Assembly (NCBI GenBank): GCA_035630615.1
Contig: DASQKI010000008.1
Coordinates: 20,151-84,150 of the forward strand
Length of the DNA: 64,000 bases
Direction of reading: 5' to 3'
Origin: DATFRX01 sp035630615
Lineage (GTDB): Bacteria; Actinomycetota; Actinomycetes; Propionibacteriales; Nocardioidaceae
The notes under the pieces were generated by a model, which ran no database searches, had not been told where the DNA came from, and worked only from the letters and a program-made list of their open reading frames with translations. The position numbers and the translations under genes were made by a program. Of the stretch, positions 35,244-43,706 are shown one piece after another. Positions within the stretch are counted from its first letter, which is position 1. Each line of letters starts with the position of its first letter.

Positions 35244-36011
35244 TCAGCCTTCGCAGTTCGTCACGGTCTCGGCGGTACAGCTGTCGCTGCCCGGTCCGCC
35301 GTCGGCATTGTCGGCGCCTGGCCCTCCGGTGAGTACGTCGTTGCCGTCGCGCCCGATCAGTCGGTCCGCGCCGTCGCCGCCGATCAGCTCGTTGCGGGCC
35401 GCGTCGCCACGCAGGACGTCCCGACCGAGTTGGCCGATCACGTTCTCGATGCCGGTCGCCGCGGCGGATTCGGGGTTGGTGATCTGCCCGCCAGCGACGT
35501 CGATGACGAAAGACTCGCCCTCGTCGACGAAGAGGGCGCGGGCGTCGAGGGTGTCGACTCCGTCGTAGGCGTACCCGCCGACCCAGTTCAGCACGACTCG
35601 GTCGTTGCCGGACCCGCCGAGGACCTCGCCGCTGCCCCAGGTGTCCTCGATGACGTCGTCGCCGCCCATTCCGTTGACGACGTCGTCCCCGTCCCAGCCC
35701 TCGAGGCGCTCGGCGGCGTCGCTCCCGAGCAGGACGTCGTCGCCGTTCGATCCGCAGACGTTCTCCACGTCGCGGAGTGTGTCGTCGCCGGCGGCGCCGC
35801 TGCTCGTCTCGGCGGCCAGGTCGAGGTGGATGCCGGACCCGTACATCGCTCCGTAGTTGACGGTGTCGTCGCCGGGGCCGAAGTCGAAGGTCTCGTCTTC
35901 GCCCTTCCGGGGTCGGATGATGTCGTCGTCGCCGTCGCGGCCGGTCAGGTTGTCCGAACCGCCACCAGTCGGTCGGTTGCGCGACCGTACGATGCGTACG
36001 TCGAGAATCGA
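35244..36011 (-). pseudogene. 5'-truncated RTX calcium-binding repeat protein
   Basis: About 250 residues of glycine/aspartate nonapeptide repeats (DNLTGRDGDDDIIRP, GNDGDD-type units such as GGDGADRLIGRDGNDVLTGG) ending in GGPGSDSCTAETVTNCEG, the usual tail of secreted hemolysin-type calcium-binding proteins. No ATG, GTG or TTG occurs in frame between the repeats and the truB start region, and there is no signal peptide; the frame continues only as antisense of truB. It therefore looks like the 3' part of a gene whose 5' end was lost. It is inserted antisense between rbfA and truB, which are normally cotranscribed. The upper boundary is approximate. Confidence 0.7.
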
Positions 36012-36041
36012 CGCCGTCGATGCCGGAGGAGAGGCGGGACA

Positions 36042-36929
36042 TTGTCCAGTGGAGTCGTTCCGGCCGGCATCGTCGTGATCGACAAGCCCTCGGGTCGGAC
36101 GTCGCACGACATCGTCGGTCAGGTCCGCAGGCTGGCAGGGACCCGCAAGGTCGGACACGCCGGCACCCTCGACCCGATGGCGACGGGCGTGCTCGTCGTG
36201 GGAGTCGGCCGGGCCACCCGGATGCTCGGGCACCTGTCCGGAACCACGAAGTCCTACGACGCGACGATTCGGCTCGGCGCGACGACGACGACCGACGACG
36301 CCGAGGGGGAAACCCTCGACACGACCGACGCGAGTGACCTCGGCCGGCGCGAGATCGAACTGGCCGCGGCGAGGTTCGTCGGCGACATCGATCAGGTGCC
36401 GTCGACGGTGTCGGCGATCAAGGTCGACGGCAAGCGAGCCTATGCGAGGGTGCGTGCCGGCGAGGCCGTGGCGCTCGACGCTCGGCCGGTACACGTCGAC
36501 GACTTCGCCGTCCATCGGGTGCGTCCGGCGCCGCCGTACGTCGATGTCGACGCTTCGGTGACCTGCTCGGCCGGCACGTACGTCCGAGCGCTCGCCCGCG
36601 ACCTCGGCGCGGACCTCGACGTCGGCGGCCATCTCACCGCGCTGCGCCGAACCCGAGTCGGCGGCTTCACCCTGGCCGACGCATCGACACTCGACGAGCT
36701 CGCCGACGACTGGACGCTCGTGCCGCTCGCTGAGGCGGCTCGGCGAAGCTTTCCGAGCCACGAGTTGTCTTCGGACGAGGCGACGTGGGTGCGCCACGGC
36801 CGCGCGCTGCCGGACGTGCGGCTGCCGGCCGACGACGTCATCGCGCTCTACGACCCGTCGGGGGAGTTTCTCGCGCTCTATCGACAGGACGGCTCGACCG
36901 CCCGGCCGGTCGTCGTATTTGCCGCCTGA
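36042..36929 (+). CDS. truB: tRNA pseudouridine(55) synthase
   Basis: 295 residues. The N-terminus VVIDKPSGRTSHDIV, the catalytic segment GHAGTLDPMATGVLVVGVGRAT (aspartate in TLDP) and the KSYDATIRLGATTTTDD motif are diagnostic. It makes pseudouridine 55 in the tRNA T-arm. TTG 36042 is chosen because GGAGGAG lies 10 bases upstream and no ATG or GTG in frame fits the family start; the longer open frame upstream is antisense to the RTX fragment. Confidence 0.93.
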   Translation: MSSGVVPAGIVVIDKPSGRTSHDIVGQVRRLAGTRKVGHAGTLDPMATGVLVVGVGRATRMLGHLSGTTKSYDATIRLGATTTTDDAEGETLDTTDASDLGRREIELAAARFVGDIDQVPSTVSAIKVDGKRAYARVRAGEAVALDARPVHVDDFAVHRVRPAPPYVDVDASVTCSAGTYVRALARDLGADLDVGGHLTALRRTRVGGFTLADASTLDELADDWTLVPLAEAARRSFPSHELSSDEATWVRHGRALPDVRLPADDVIALYDPSGEFLALYRQDGSTARPVVVFAA

Positions 36930-37054
36930 CCTGGTCTTTTGGCGGCTAAGACCGATCTCATCTCGGGCTCACTGCCACTTCATCGCGGCTCGCCATCGTG
37001 GTCGACATAAGCAAACCGAGGGGTCGATCACCGACCCGAGCGAAGGAGTGACCG

Positions 37055-37510
37055 ATGAAGGCATGGACACGCACGGGCATCGCGACGCTCGCGACGAGCG
37101 TGGGGGCCGGCTTGGTCGTCGTCGGTGTCGGTGCCGCGAACGCGGACAACGACAACCAGGCGTACGCCAAGCGTGATGACCACGCCAACGAGCTGGTTGT
37201 TGTCGCCGACGACGATGACGACGGCGACGACGACTACGGGCTCAAGGGCACCGGCACGCACACCAACACAGGGACGCACAACGGCACCAACACCGGGACG
37301 AACACCAACACCGGTACCCGGCACGGCCGCGACCACAGCGGTCGGTCCGCGGACCACACGAAGAGCAATCGCACCGCGATGAGCCGCGATCGCGACCACA
37401 GCTGGGGCGACAAGAGCCGAGACTGGACCCACGACGGTCCGGGCGGTGGCACGCGCGACTTCAGCGCGAACCTGACCAACGACCACTCGCGCAACGACAC
37501 CCGCCGGTGA
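37055..37510 (+). CDS. secreted Asp- and Thr/Asn/Gly-rich repeat protein
   Basis: 151 residues. Signal peptide (MKAWTRTGIATLATSVGAGL, cleavage near ANA). The mature protein has an acidic tract (ADDDDDGDDDYG), a THTNTGTHNGTNTGTNTN low-complexity region and a charged Asp/Arg/His tail. No catalytic motif. AAGGAG precedes the ATG. It is followed 7 bases later by the Ser/Thr kinase and is matched by another acidic secreted protein at the far end of this cassette (40664-41065). Function unknown; metal or calcium binding is a guess from the acidic tract. Confidence 0.65.
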   Translation: MKAWTRTGIATLATSVGAGLVVVGVGAANADNDNQAYAKRDDHANELVVVADDDDDGDDDYGLKGTGTHTNTGTHNGTNTGTNTNTGTRHGRDHSGRSADHTKSNRTAMSRDRDHSWGDKSRDWTHDGPGGGTRDFSANLTNDHSRNDTRR

Positions 37511-37517
37511 TGTCGCG

Positions 37518-38414
37518 GTGACTGTCATGACCGACCGCTCCGCATCGTGGGAGCTGGCCCGGGGCGACGAGATCGCCCCGGGCCTCACCGCGATGAAACC
37601 GCTGGGCGGCGGCTCCGCATACGAGGTCTATCTCGCGTTCGACGACCGGCTCTATGCCCCCGTCGTCGTCAAGGTCGTTCGACCCGATCAGGTCGACGAC
37701 GACTCGACACTGCGCGGGTTGGACCGCGAGTGCGACCTGCTGCAGCGGCTGAACCATCCCGCGATCGTCCGCGGGTTTCGCGCCAGCATCGACCCGCCGC
37801 GACCGTACGTGATGCTCGAAAACCTCGACGGCCCCCGGCTGTCGTCGTTGATCCGTCGGCACGGGCCGGTGCCCCCGCAACAGTTGCTGCCGCTCGGCAT
37901 CGAGCTCTGCTCGGCGGTCCACTACCTCGGTGAGATGGGCGTCGTCCACCTCGACATCAAGCCGAGCAACATCATCATGGGCGCGCCGGCGAGGCTCATC
38001 GATCTCAGTGTGGCGCGACCGATCGACCGGGCCGCGACGCTGCGGGCGCCGATCGGCACCGACGCCTACATGGCGCCGGAGCAATGCATTCCGGCACGGG
38101 ACCGCGCGCCCGCCCCCGAGTCGGACATCTGGGGGATCGGCGCGACCCTGTTTCACGCGGTCGCCGGTTACCGGCCGTTCGAGGACGGCGACGACGGTGC
38201 GTCCGCGCCCGAGGAGCGGTGGCCGCAACTGGTCGACCCGCCGATGCTGCTGCCGGAGTGGGTGCCGGACGCCTTGGCGAAGCCGATCCTGGCTTGTCTC
38301 GACGCGGATCAGACGGCCCGTCCGACACCGGTCGAGTTGGCCGAGACCTTCGAGCCGTTGATGGCCGCGCTCCCGAAGCCACGCCTCGGCGGCTGGAAGC
38401 CCTCCCTCCATTAA
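37518..38414 (+). CDS. soluble serine/threonine protein kinase
   Basis: 298 residues. ATP-binding lysine K52 (VVVKVV), catalytic loop HLDIKPSN with D146, DFG replaced by D162-L-S, and APE motif YMAPEQC. The Gly loop is GGGSAYEVY. All residues needed for phosphotransfer are present, so the kinase is probably active. No membrane helix or sensor domain follows the kinase domain, unlike PknB-type kinases. GTG 37518 or ATG 37527 may be the start. It is next to an OmpR-type two-component system on the other strand, which could be a target (inference). Confidence 0.88.
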   Translation: MTVMTDRSASWELARGDEIAPGLTAMKPLGGGSAYEVYLAFDDRLYAPVVVKVVRPDQVDDDSTLRGLDRECDLLQRLNHPAIVRGFRASIDPPRPYVMLENLDGPRLSSLIRRHGPVPPQQLLPLGIELCSAVHYLGEMGVVHLDIKPSNIIMGAPARLIDLSVARPIDRAATLRAPIGTDAYMAPEQCIPARDRAPAPESDIWGIGATLFHAVAGYRPFEDGDDGASAPEERWPQLVDPPMLLPEWVPDALAKPILACLDADQTARPTPVELAETFEPLMAALPKPRLGGWKPSLH

Positions 38415-38426
38415 CGACAGCCTCCC

Positions 38427-38488
38427 TTCGCGTCGAGATTGCGCGTCCTGCCCGCCCAGAGCGACAAGACGCGCAATGTCGACGCGAA
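38427..38488. repeat. 21-bp inverted repeat between convergent genes
   Basis: Arms at 38427-38447 and 38468-38488 match at 20 of 21 positions (first arm TTCGCGTCGAGATTGCGCGTC, one base from the exact complement). It lies between the 3' ends of the kinase and response regulator genes and can end both transcripts. The arm shares GTCGAGATTGCGCGTC with the tandem repeat at 9554-9617. Confidence 0.85.
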
Positions 38489-38506
38489 TAGTAGGGGTGG
38501 GTGGGA

Positions 38507-39184
38507 TCAGACGAGGCGGTAGCCCATGCCGCGTACGGTCCGGATCGCGTCGGAGCCGAGCTTCTTGCGGAGGTAGCCGACGTAGACGTCGACGACATTG
38601 GACCCCGGGTCGAACTCGTACCCCCACACCTGTGACAGCAACTGTTCTCGCGACAGCACCTGTCCGGGGTGCCGCATGAACATCTCGGCCAGCGCGAACT
38701 CACGCGCCGACAGCTCGACCGTGACGCCGTCGCTGGTCACCTCGCGCCGGCGCAGGTCGAGCCGGACCCCACGGTGCTCGAGAACATTTTGATCAGCGGA
38801 CGCACCGGCTGCCGTCGTGTCGGTTCGGTCGCGCAGCCGTAGCCGTACCCGGGCCAGCAGCTCGTCGAACCGGAACGGCTTGGGCATGTAGTCGTCCGCC
38901 CCGCCCTCGAGCCCCCGCACCGTGTCGGTGACGGAGTCGCGGGCCGTGAGGGCGATGACCGGCAACCGGCTGCCGGTGCCGCGCAGCTCCTCCAGCAGGG
39001 CGAACCCGTCGAGGGTCGGCAGCCCGATGTCGAGGATGGCGAGGTCGAACTCGCCGGACATGGCGTGGTCGAGACCCTCCCGGCCGTCACCCACGACGGT
39101 CGGTGTGAAGCCGGCCGCCCGCAGGCCCTTGGCGACGAACGATGCGATCCGCGGCTCGTCCTCGATGACCAGGATGCGTTTCAC
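38507..39184 (-). CDS. OmpR-family response regulator
   Basis: 225 residues. Receiver domain with acidic pocket IEDEPR, phospho-acceptor D52 (LAILDIGLP) and K in MPKPFRFDEL, then a winged helix DNA-binding domain (LSAREFALAEMFMRHPGQVL ... VVDVYVGYLRKKLG, TVRGMGYRLV). The GTG start overlaps the stop of the sensor kinase by 4 bases (GTGA). Candidate targets are the two flanking Asp-rich secreted proteins and the palindrome at 41107. Confidence 0.93.
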   Translation of the reverse strand: MKRILVIEDEPRIASFVAKGLRAAGFTPTVVGDGREGLDHAMSGEFDLAILDIGLPTLDGFALLEELRGTGSRLPVIALTARDSVTDTVRGLEGGADDYMPKPFRFDELLARVRLRLRDRTDTTAAGASADQNVLEHRGVRLDLRRREVTSDGVTVELSAREFALAEMFMRHPGQVLSREQLLSQVWGYEFDPGSNVVDVYVGYLRKKLGSDAIRTVRGMGYRLV

Positions 39185-40626
39185 GGCGTCACCTGCAGCG
39201 GGATCGTCGTCTCGTCGTCGGATGCGGCGGTGGCCGGAGCCGTCGGCGGGGTGAGCCCGGACGCCCGGCGCGGCAGGGTGAGGGCGATCGTCGTGCCGTG
39301 GCCCGGCGCCGACCTGACGGCGACCCAACCGCCGTGGGCCTCGGCGATCGCGCGGACAATCGACAGGCCGAGGCCAGAGCCTTCGGACGCGCTGTCGCGA
39401 CCGCGATAGAACCGGTCGAAGATGTGCGCCTGATCCTCGATCGCGATGCCCTGCCCGGTGTCGCGGACCCACAGCGTGAGGTCGCCGTCGTCGAGCCGGG
39501 ACCCGATCGCGATGCTGTCGGACTCAGCGGTGTGGGGGACAGCGTTCTGCGCTAGTTGGACGACCGCCTGGGTGATCCGTTGCGCGTCGACGACGACCTG
39601 GCCGGTCGCCCGCTCGTCCACCGTCCAGGCTCGATCGCCGAGGCCGCGGACCTTGTCCGCGAGGTCGTCGGTCAGCTCGCCGATATCGTGCGGCGTCGGC
39701 CGGACGAAGTCGGGCCGACGGCTGCGGGCCAGCAGGATCAGCTCGTCGATCAGCCGCGACATCCGGTCGATCTCGTCCAGCACGAGCGTCCGTGTGGCTG
39801 CCACCTCGGCGGGATCGTGGGTGTCGAGCAGCTCCAGATGGCCTCGGATGATCGTGATCGGTGTCCGCAGCTCGTGCCCGGCGTCATTGAGGAACTCGCG
39901 CTGCCCCGCGAAGGCGTCCTCGAGCCGGTCGAGCATGGCGTTGAACGTCAGGGTCAGGTCGGTCAGGTCGTCGTTGCCGGTCGCGGGGATGCGCCGGGTC
40001 AGGTCGGTCTCGCTGATCTCCCGGGCGGTGGTCCGCAGTTCGCGTACGGGTCGCAGCAGCCGGCCCGAAAGACTCCAGGCGCCGGCCGTCAGGGCGAGCA
40101 GTGCGGCTGCGGCGACGATCGCGTATGTCTGGGTCTGGTCGATCAGCTCGGCCCGTTCCTCCGCCTCGAAGTGGACGAGGACGAAGGCCGGGCCGCCGTC
40201 GGCGGACGCCTCGGACTGCACCGGCTTGACCGCGACGATCGCGTCGCCGAAGTCGGTGTCCAGCTCAGTGGACCCCCCTTGCGGCAGTAGTCCGTCGACG
40301 GCCGCGATCAGCGCGGCATCCGGCGCGTCGACGAGCTCGCGATGCGCCGATCCGTCGCTCACGACCCGCGGCCCGCCATTCCAGAAGCCGAAGATCAGCT
40401 CGTCCGACGACGGAACGTTGCTTCCCAGTGCCCGTTCGATCAGGAGGTCCGGGGCGAGCGTCTGGTTGCTGTCGGCGAAGGCCTCGAACTCGTCCAGCTC
40501 CTGAGTGATCTGCTGGTCGATGTCACGGTTGATCCGCTGCATCTCGAGCGCGTACACGACGAGTCCGGCGACGCCGAGGGCGAGTCCCGCGAGCACGACA
40601 ACCGCCGCGGTGATCCGCAGCCGCAC
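39181..40626 (-). CDS. sensor histidine kinase (HisKA type) with HAMP domain
   Basis: About 481 residues. Two membrane helices (ITAAVVVLAGLALGVAGLVV; IVAAAALLALTAGAWSL) enclose an extracellular sensor of about 150 residues. HAMP (RPVRELRTTAREI), phospho-acceptor H in FLNDAGHELRTPITI, N box QLAQNAVPHT, and G boxes DTGQGI and GSGLGLSIV follow. The start is uncertain: no ATG follows the stop of the preceding gene (40664); GTG 40626 just before the first helix is chosen, though a longer overlap with the upstream gene is possible. Coupled to the response regulator by a 4-base overlap. Confidence 0.88.
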   Translation of the reverse strand: MRLRITAAVVVLAGLALGVAGLVVYALEMQRINRDIDQQITQELDEFEAFADSNQTLAPDLLIERALGSNVPSSDELIFGFWNGGPRVVSDGSAHRELVDAPDAALIAAVDGLLPQGGSTELDTDFGDAIVAVKPVQSEASADGGPAFVLVHFEAEERAELIDQTQTYAIVAAAALLALTAGAWSLSGRLLRPVRELRTTAREISETDLTRRIPATGNDDLTDLTLTFNAMLDRLEDAFAGQREFLNDAGHELRTPITIIRGHLELLDTHDPAEVAATRTLVLDEIDRMSRLIDELILLARSRRPDFVRPTPHDIGELTDDLADKVRGLGDRAWTVDERATGQVVVDAQRITQAVVQLAQNAVPHTAESDSIAIGSRLDDGDLTLWVRDTGQGIAIEDQAHIFDRFYRGRDSASEGSGLGLSIVRAIAEAHGGWVAVRSAPGHGTTIALTLPRRASGLTPPTAPATAASDDETTIPLQVTP

Positions 40627-40663
40627 CGGGACCGGGCGGCGACGGAAGAACCCGCGGCTCGGC

Positions 40664-41065
40664 TCAGTCGTCGTCGCCGTGGTCGTCTCCGCTACCGGGG
40701 CCGCTGCTGTCGTCGCCGCTGCCGGGGCCGCTGCTGTCGCCGCCGCTGCCGGGCCCGCTGCTGTCATCGTCCCCGCCGTCGCCGTGGCCACTGTCGTCGT
40801 CGTCGAGGTCGTCCGGCGTGTGATAGACGGTGTCGGGGCCGTCATCGTCGTTCGATCCGCCCTGGTCCGGGGTGCCGTCGTCGTCGGTCGGCCGAGACGT
40901 CGGATCCGAGCCCCTCGGCTGCGAGTCGGGCGAGCCGTCGTTGAGCACGATGGGGTCACCGACCTCCGGCGGTCCTCCGGGGTCGCCCAGTACCGACCCG
41001 GCCACGAAGCCGCCTGCTCCGATGGCCAGGATGAAGGCCGCCGCTGCTTTCCACATCAAGGTCAT
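40664..41065 (-). CDS. secreted Asp-rich repeat protein upstream of the sensor kinase
   Basis: 133 residues. One N-terminal hydrophobic segment (KAAAAFILAIGAGGFVAGSV) is a signal peptide or anchor. The rest is acidic low complexity with SSGPGSGDD units repeated near the C-terminus and runs of Asp. First gene of the operon with the histidine kinase and response regulator, so it may be the sensed or regulated envelope component. It resembles the product at 37055-37510 in composition only. Function unknown. Confidence 0.6.
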   Translation of the reverse strand: MTLMWKAAAAFILAIGAGGFVAGSVLGDPGGPPEVGDPIVLNDGSPDSQPRGSDPTSRPTDDDGTPDQGGSNDDDGPDTVYHTPDDLDDDDSGHGDGGDDDSSGPGSGGDSSGPGSGDDSSGPGSGDDHGDDD

Positions 41066-41106
41066 TGCATCACGATCCCGCGCTATTCACAGATCAGCGT
41101 GAGTCG

Positions 41107-41128
41107 TCGATGAGAAGGTTCTCATCGA
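41107..41128. promoter_or_regulatory. 22-bp palindrome between divergent genes
   Basis: TCGATGAGAA-GG-TTCTCATCGA is a perfect inverted repeat with 10-bp arms and a 2-base centre. It lies 17 bases before the ribF ATG and about 40 bases before the Asp-rich protein gene on the other strand. The short centre favours an operator over a terminator; the regulator is unknown, with the adjacent OmpR-type regulator a candidate. Confidence 0.55.
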
Positions 41129-41144
41129 ATGGCAGGCTTCTCTC

Positions 41145-42113
41145 ATGCTCGTATGGCGATCCCTTGACCACATTCCGCCCGATTTCGGGCCGAGTGTGGT
41201 TACGATCGGCAACTTCGACGGTGTCCATCGCGGACATCGGTACGTCCTGCAACGCGCTCGTGAGGTGGCCGAGGCCTCCGTACCCGTCGTCGCGGTCACC
41301 TTCGACCCGCATCCGATGCAGATCTTGTTGCCGGAGCGGGCGCCGATGCGGTTGACCACGATCGAGCAGCGAGTCGACCTGCTCGGTGACGCCGGCGCCG
41401 ACCATGTCCTCGTGCTCCCGTTCACGCGCGAGTTGGCGTCGTGGCAGCCGGAGGAGTTCGTCCGCCGGGTGCTCGCCGAGGGGCTGCACGCGAGCGCGGT
41501 CGTCGTCGGCGAAAACTTCCGCTTCGGCTCGAAGGCCGCCGGCAACACCGCCGTCCTCGGCACGCTCGGCGAGCAGTACGGCTTCGCCACGCACGCACTG
41601 AGTCTGGACGGCGCCGAGCATCCGTGGTCGTCGTCGTACGTCCGTCAATGTCTGCTCGAAGGCGATGTGGCCGGCGCGGCCGTCGCCTTGGGTCGGCCAC
41701 ACGACCTGTCCGGTGTCGTCGTCGAGGGCGCCCACCGCGGCCGCGAACTCGGGTTCCCGACCGCAAACGTCCCGGCCTCCGGACTCACCGCGGTGCCGGC
41801 CGACGGTGTCTACGCGGGTTGGCTGCGCGTCCTGCCACCGTCGACCGTCGCGGACGGCAAGCCGATGCCGGCCGCGATCAGCGTCGGGACCAATCCGATG
41901 TTCGAGGACGCCGACCGCTGGGTCGAGTCCTATGTGCTCGACCGGGACGACCTCGAGCTCTACGGCGTACGGGTCGAGGTCAGCTTCGTCGATCGCATCC
42001 GCGGCCAGCTGCGCCTCGACTCGGTTCAGGCGCTGATCGAACGGATGGGCATCGACGTCGAGGAAGTTCGGGCACAGCTCGACCAGGCCGACCAGCTCGA
42101 TCGAGAGCGATGA
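41145..42113 (+). CDS. ribF: bifunctional riboflavin kinase/FAD synthetase
   Basis: 322 residues. The N-terminal FAD synthetase domain has TIGNFDGVHRGHRYVL and VVVGENFRFGSKAAGN. The C-terminal riboflavin kinase domain has HRGRELGFPTANV and ISVGTNPMF. It makes FMN and FAD from riboflavin. In actinobacteria it follows truB; here a kinase/two-component cassette lies between. The next gene starts by ATGA overlap with its stop. Confidence 0.95.
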   Translation: MLVWRSLDHIPPDFGPSVVTIGNFDGVHRGHRYVLQRAREVAEASVPVVAVTFDPHPMQILLPERAPMRLTTIEQRVDLLGDAGADHVLVLPFTRELASWQPEEFVRRVLAEGLHASAVVVGENFRFGSKAAGNTAVLGTLGEQYGFATHALSLDGAEHPWSSSYVRQCLLEGDVAGAAVALGRPHDLSGVVVEGAHRGRELGFPTANVPASGLTAVPADGVYAGWLRVLPPSTVADGKPMPAAISVGTNPMFEDADRWVESYVLDRDDLELYGVRVEVSFVDRIRGQLRLDSVQALIERMGIDVEEVRAQLDQADQLDRER

Positions 42114-43123
42114 ACCCCGAGGAACGCGCCGAGTCGATGGCGCGAGCCGAGGAGTGGCTGGAGTCGAAGGGCCTGCCCTACTTCGTCTATCACCAGCGTC
42201 GGAGCCTGGTGGAGCGACACCAGCGGGGTCGGATCGTCGGCCTGGTTTTGGTCGCGCTGGTCTTGTCGAGCGCTGTGGGCGTCGGCGTCGAGACCTGGAC
42301 GTCGACGTCGGCCGGCATCGGCTGCGGACTCGCCATGCTGCTCGTGCTAGTCCTCGGCTACGGCTGGACCTTCTTGCGGCTGCGGCCGATCGTGTTGTGG
42401 GCGATCCGACGGACGCTCAGCTCGCTGCGGCTGATGTTTCCGCTACTGACCCGCGCGTTGCCGCTGTTGCTGCTCTTCATCACGTTCCTGTTCATCAACA
42501 CCGAGGTCTGGCAGGTTGCCTCAACCCTCAGCCGACAGCGCTTGTGGATGGGGGTTTTGCTGTTCGCCACCATCGCCGTGCTGTTCTTGCTGGTTCGGCT
42601 CCCCGATGAGGTGCGGCAGGTCGAAGCGGACGCGGCCGACGACCGGCTGGTCGAGAGCTGCCGCGGCACGCCGGTCGCCCGGGTCGCGGCGACGTTGCGC
42701 GGCGATGCCCGACCGGCGAAGCTCACGCCGATGCCGCGGGCCAACCTGGTGCTGGTGCTGCTGTTCAGCCAGTTGGTGCAGGTCGTCGTGCTGTCGCTGG
42801 TGGTCTATGTCTTCTTCATCGTGTTCGGCAAGCTCGCGATCGGCGACGAAGTCATCATCTCGTGGGTCGGTCCGGTCAAGGACCATGTCCCGAACGACCT
42901 GCCGTCGCTCGGCGAATACCTGCCGATCAGCGAGGAGCTGTTCCAGGTGTCGGTCTTCCTCGCCGCGTTCTCCGGGCTCTACTTCACCGTCTACGCCGTC
43001 ACGGACTCGACGTACCGGGAGCAGTTCTTCACCGACCTGTCGCACGAGCTGGAGCAGGCGATCGGGGTCTACACCGTCTACGAAACGCTCCGACACGAAT
43101 CAGCGGCCGACCCTAGTCCTTAG
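42110..43123 (+). CDS. multi-pass membrane protein, unknown function
   Basis: 337 residues. The N-terminus (MNPEERAESMARAEEWLESK) is soluble and helical. It is followed by about six membrane helices (GRIVGLVLVALVLSSAVGVG, GCGLAMLLVLVLGYGWTFL, LTRALPLLLLFITFLFINTE, MGVLLFATIAVLFLLVRL, VVLSLVVYVFFIVFG, VSVFLAAFSGLYFTVYAV). No transporter motif is recognisable. Translationally coupled to ribF by a 4-base overlap, so the longer open frame upstream is rejected. Relatives of this type occur next to ribF or in unrelated actinobacterial loci. Confidence 0.7.
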   Translation: MNPEERAESMARAEEWLESKGLPYFVYHQRRSLVERHQRGRIVGLVLVALVLSSAVGVGVETWTSTSAGIGCGLAMLLVLVLGYGWTFLRLRPIVLWAIRRTLSSLRLMFPLLTRALPLLLLFITFLFINTEVWQVASTLSRQRLWMGVLLFATIAVLFLLVRLPDEVRQVEADAADDRLVESCRGTPVARVAATLRGDARPAKLTPMPRANLVLVLLFSQLVQVVVLSLVVYVFFIVFGKLAIGDEVIISWVGPVKDHVPNDLPSLGEYLPISEELFQVSVFLAAFSGLYFTVYAVTDSTYREQFFTDLSHELEQAIGVYTVYETLRHESAADPSP

Positions 43124-43147
43124 GGCCGGCCGCCGTGACGTTATCGA

Positions 43148-43207
43148 CTACTTGTCGTCGTTGTTGTTGGTCTCGTTGGATGCTTCGCAACCACAGGTGG
43201 CGCACAT
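43148..43207 (-). CDS. 19-residue Cys-rich peptide
   Basis: ATG with ribosome-binding site GGAAGG at good spacing encodes MCATCGCEASNETNNNDDK and stops at TAG 43148-43150. Three cysteines in CxxCxC at the N-terminus are a metal or Fe-S ligand pattern, reminiscent of the first residues of HypB-type proteins; the rest is an Asn/Asp tail. It stands alone between two unrelated genes. It is too short for usual gene finders. A metal-binding or metallothionein-like role is inferred from the motif only. Confidence 0.55.
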   Translation of the reverse strand: MCATCGCEASNETNNNDDK

Positions 43208-43283
43208 GGGCTCGACCTTCCGTCGGCGTATAGACAAGATGTGTTGACTTAAGAACGGGAGCTGCGGCCAGGTCAACGCGGGG

Positions 43284-43706
43284 TCAGCCGGCGGACTGGG
43301 CGAGATAGGCCTTATCGTCGCAAAAGCCCTCGACTGTGTAGCTCGTGCCCTGCACGGAGAACGTGTCGCCGACCTCGAGACCGGTCGCGGCTTCTTCCTC
43401 TTGCTCGGTCCCGCCGCCCAGGATCAGGTTGAGCTGCGGGGGATCCTCGTCGGACTCGACCGAACCGACGCCAGCGTTGCCGCCCCCCGGCAGCGCCATG
43501 TCGCCAGCCGCGGTCAGGGTCACGTCGCCGGAGGTCTCGCCGATGCAGCCGCCGCCGTCGGAGACGCTGCCACCGTTGCCGCCGCTGTCGTCGGTGCCAT
43601 CAGTGCTGTCGGAGTCGTTGCCGTCGTCGCCGCAGCCCGCCGTCAGCGCGGCGGCGAGTGCCGCGACGGCCAGGACCGCCCCGGCACGCCGTCGCCGCGG
43701 GGTCAT
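43284..43706 (-). CDS. small lipoprotein of the calpain-like operon
   Basis: 140 residues. Signal (RRRRAGAVLAVAALAAALTA) with lipobox LTAGC, an Asp/Gly-rich linker (DDGNDSDSTDGTDDSGGN) and a beta-rich domain with VGDTFSVQGTSYTVEGFC. The last segment resembles the EGDHVGVLGRQWLVREL stretch of the upstream gene product, so the two probably share a fold (DUF6406-like, from memory). ATG 43706 overlaps the upstream stop by 4 bases, which rules out the longer frame. Third gene of the operon with the calpain-like protease. Confidence 0.7.
   Translation of the reverse strand: MTPRRRRAGAVLAVAALAAALTAGCGDDGNDSDSTDGTDDSGGNGGSVSDGGGCIGETSGDVTLTAAGDMALPGGGNAGVGSVESDEDPPQLNLILGGGTEQEEEAATGLEVGDTFSVQGTSYTVEGFCDDKAYLAQSAG

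Noticed and set aside
35244..36797. Extension of the RTX fragment across truB
   Set aside because: The added part is exactly antisense to conserved truB sequence and shows no signal peptide or RTX repeats.
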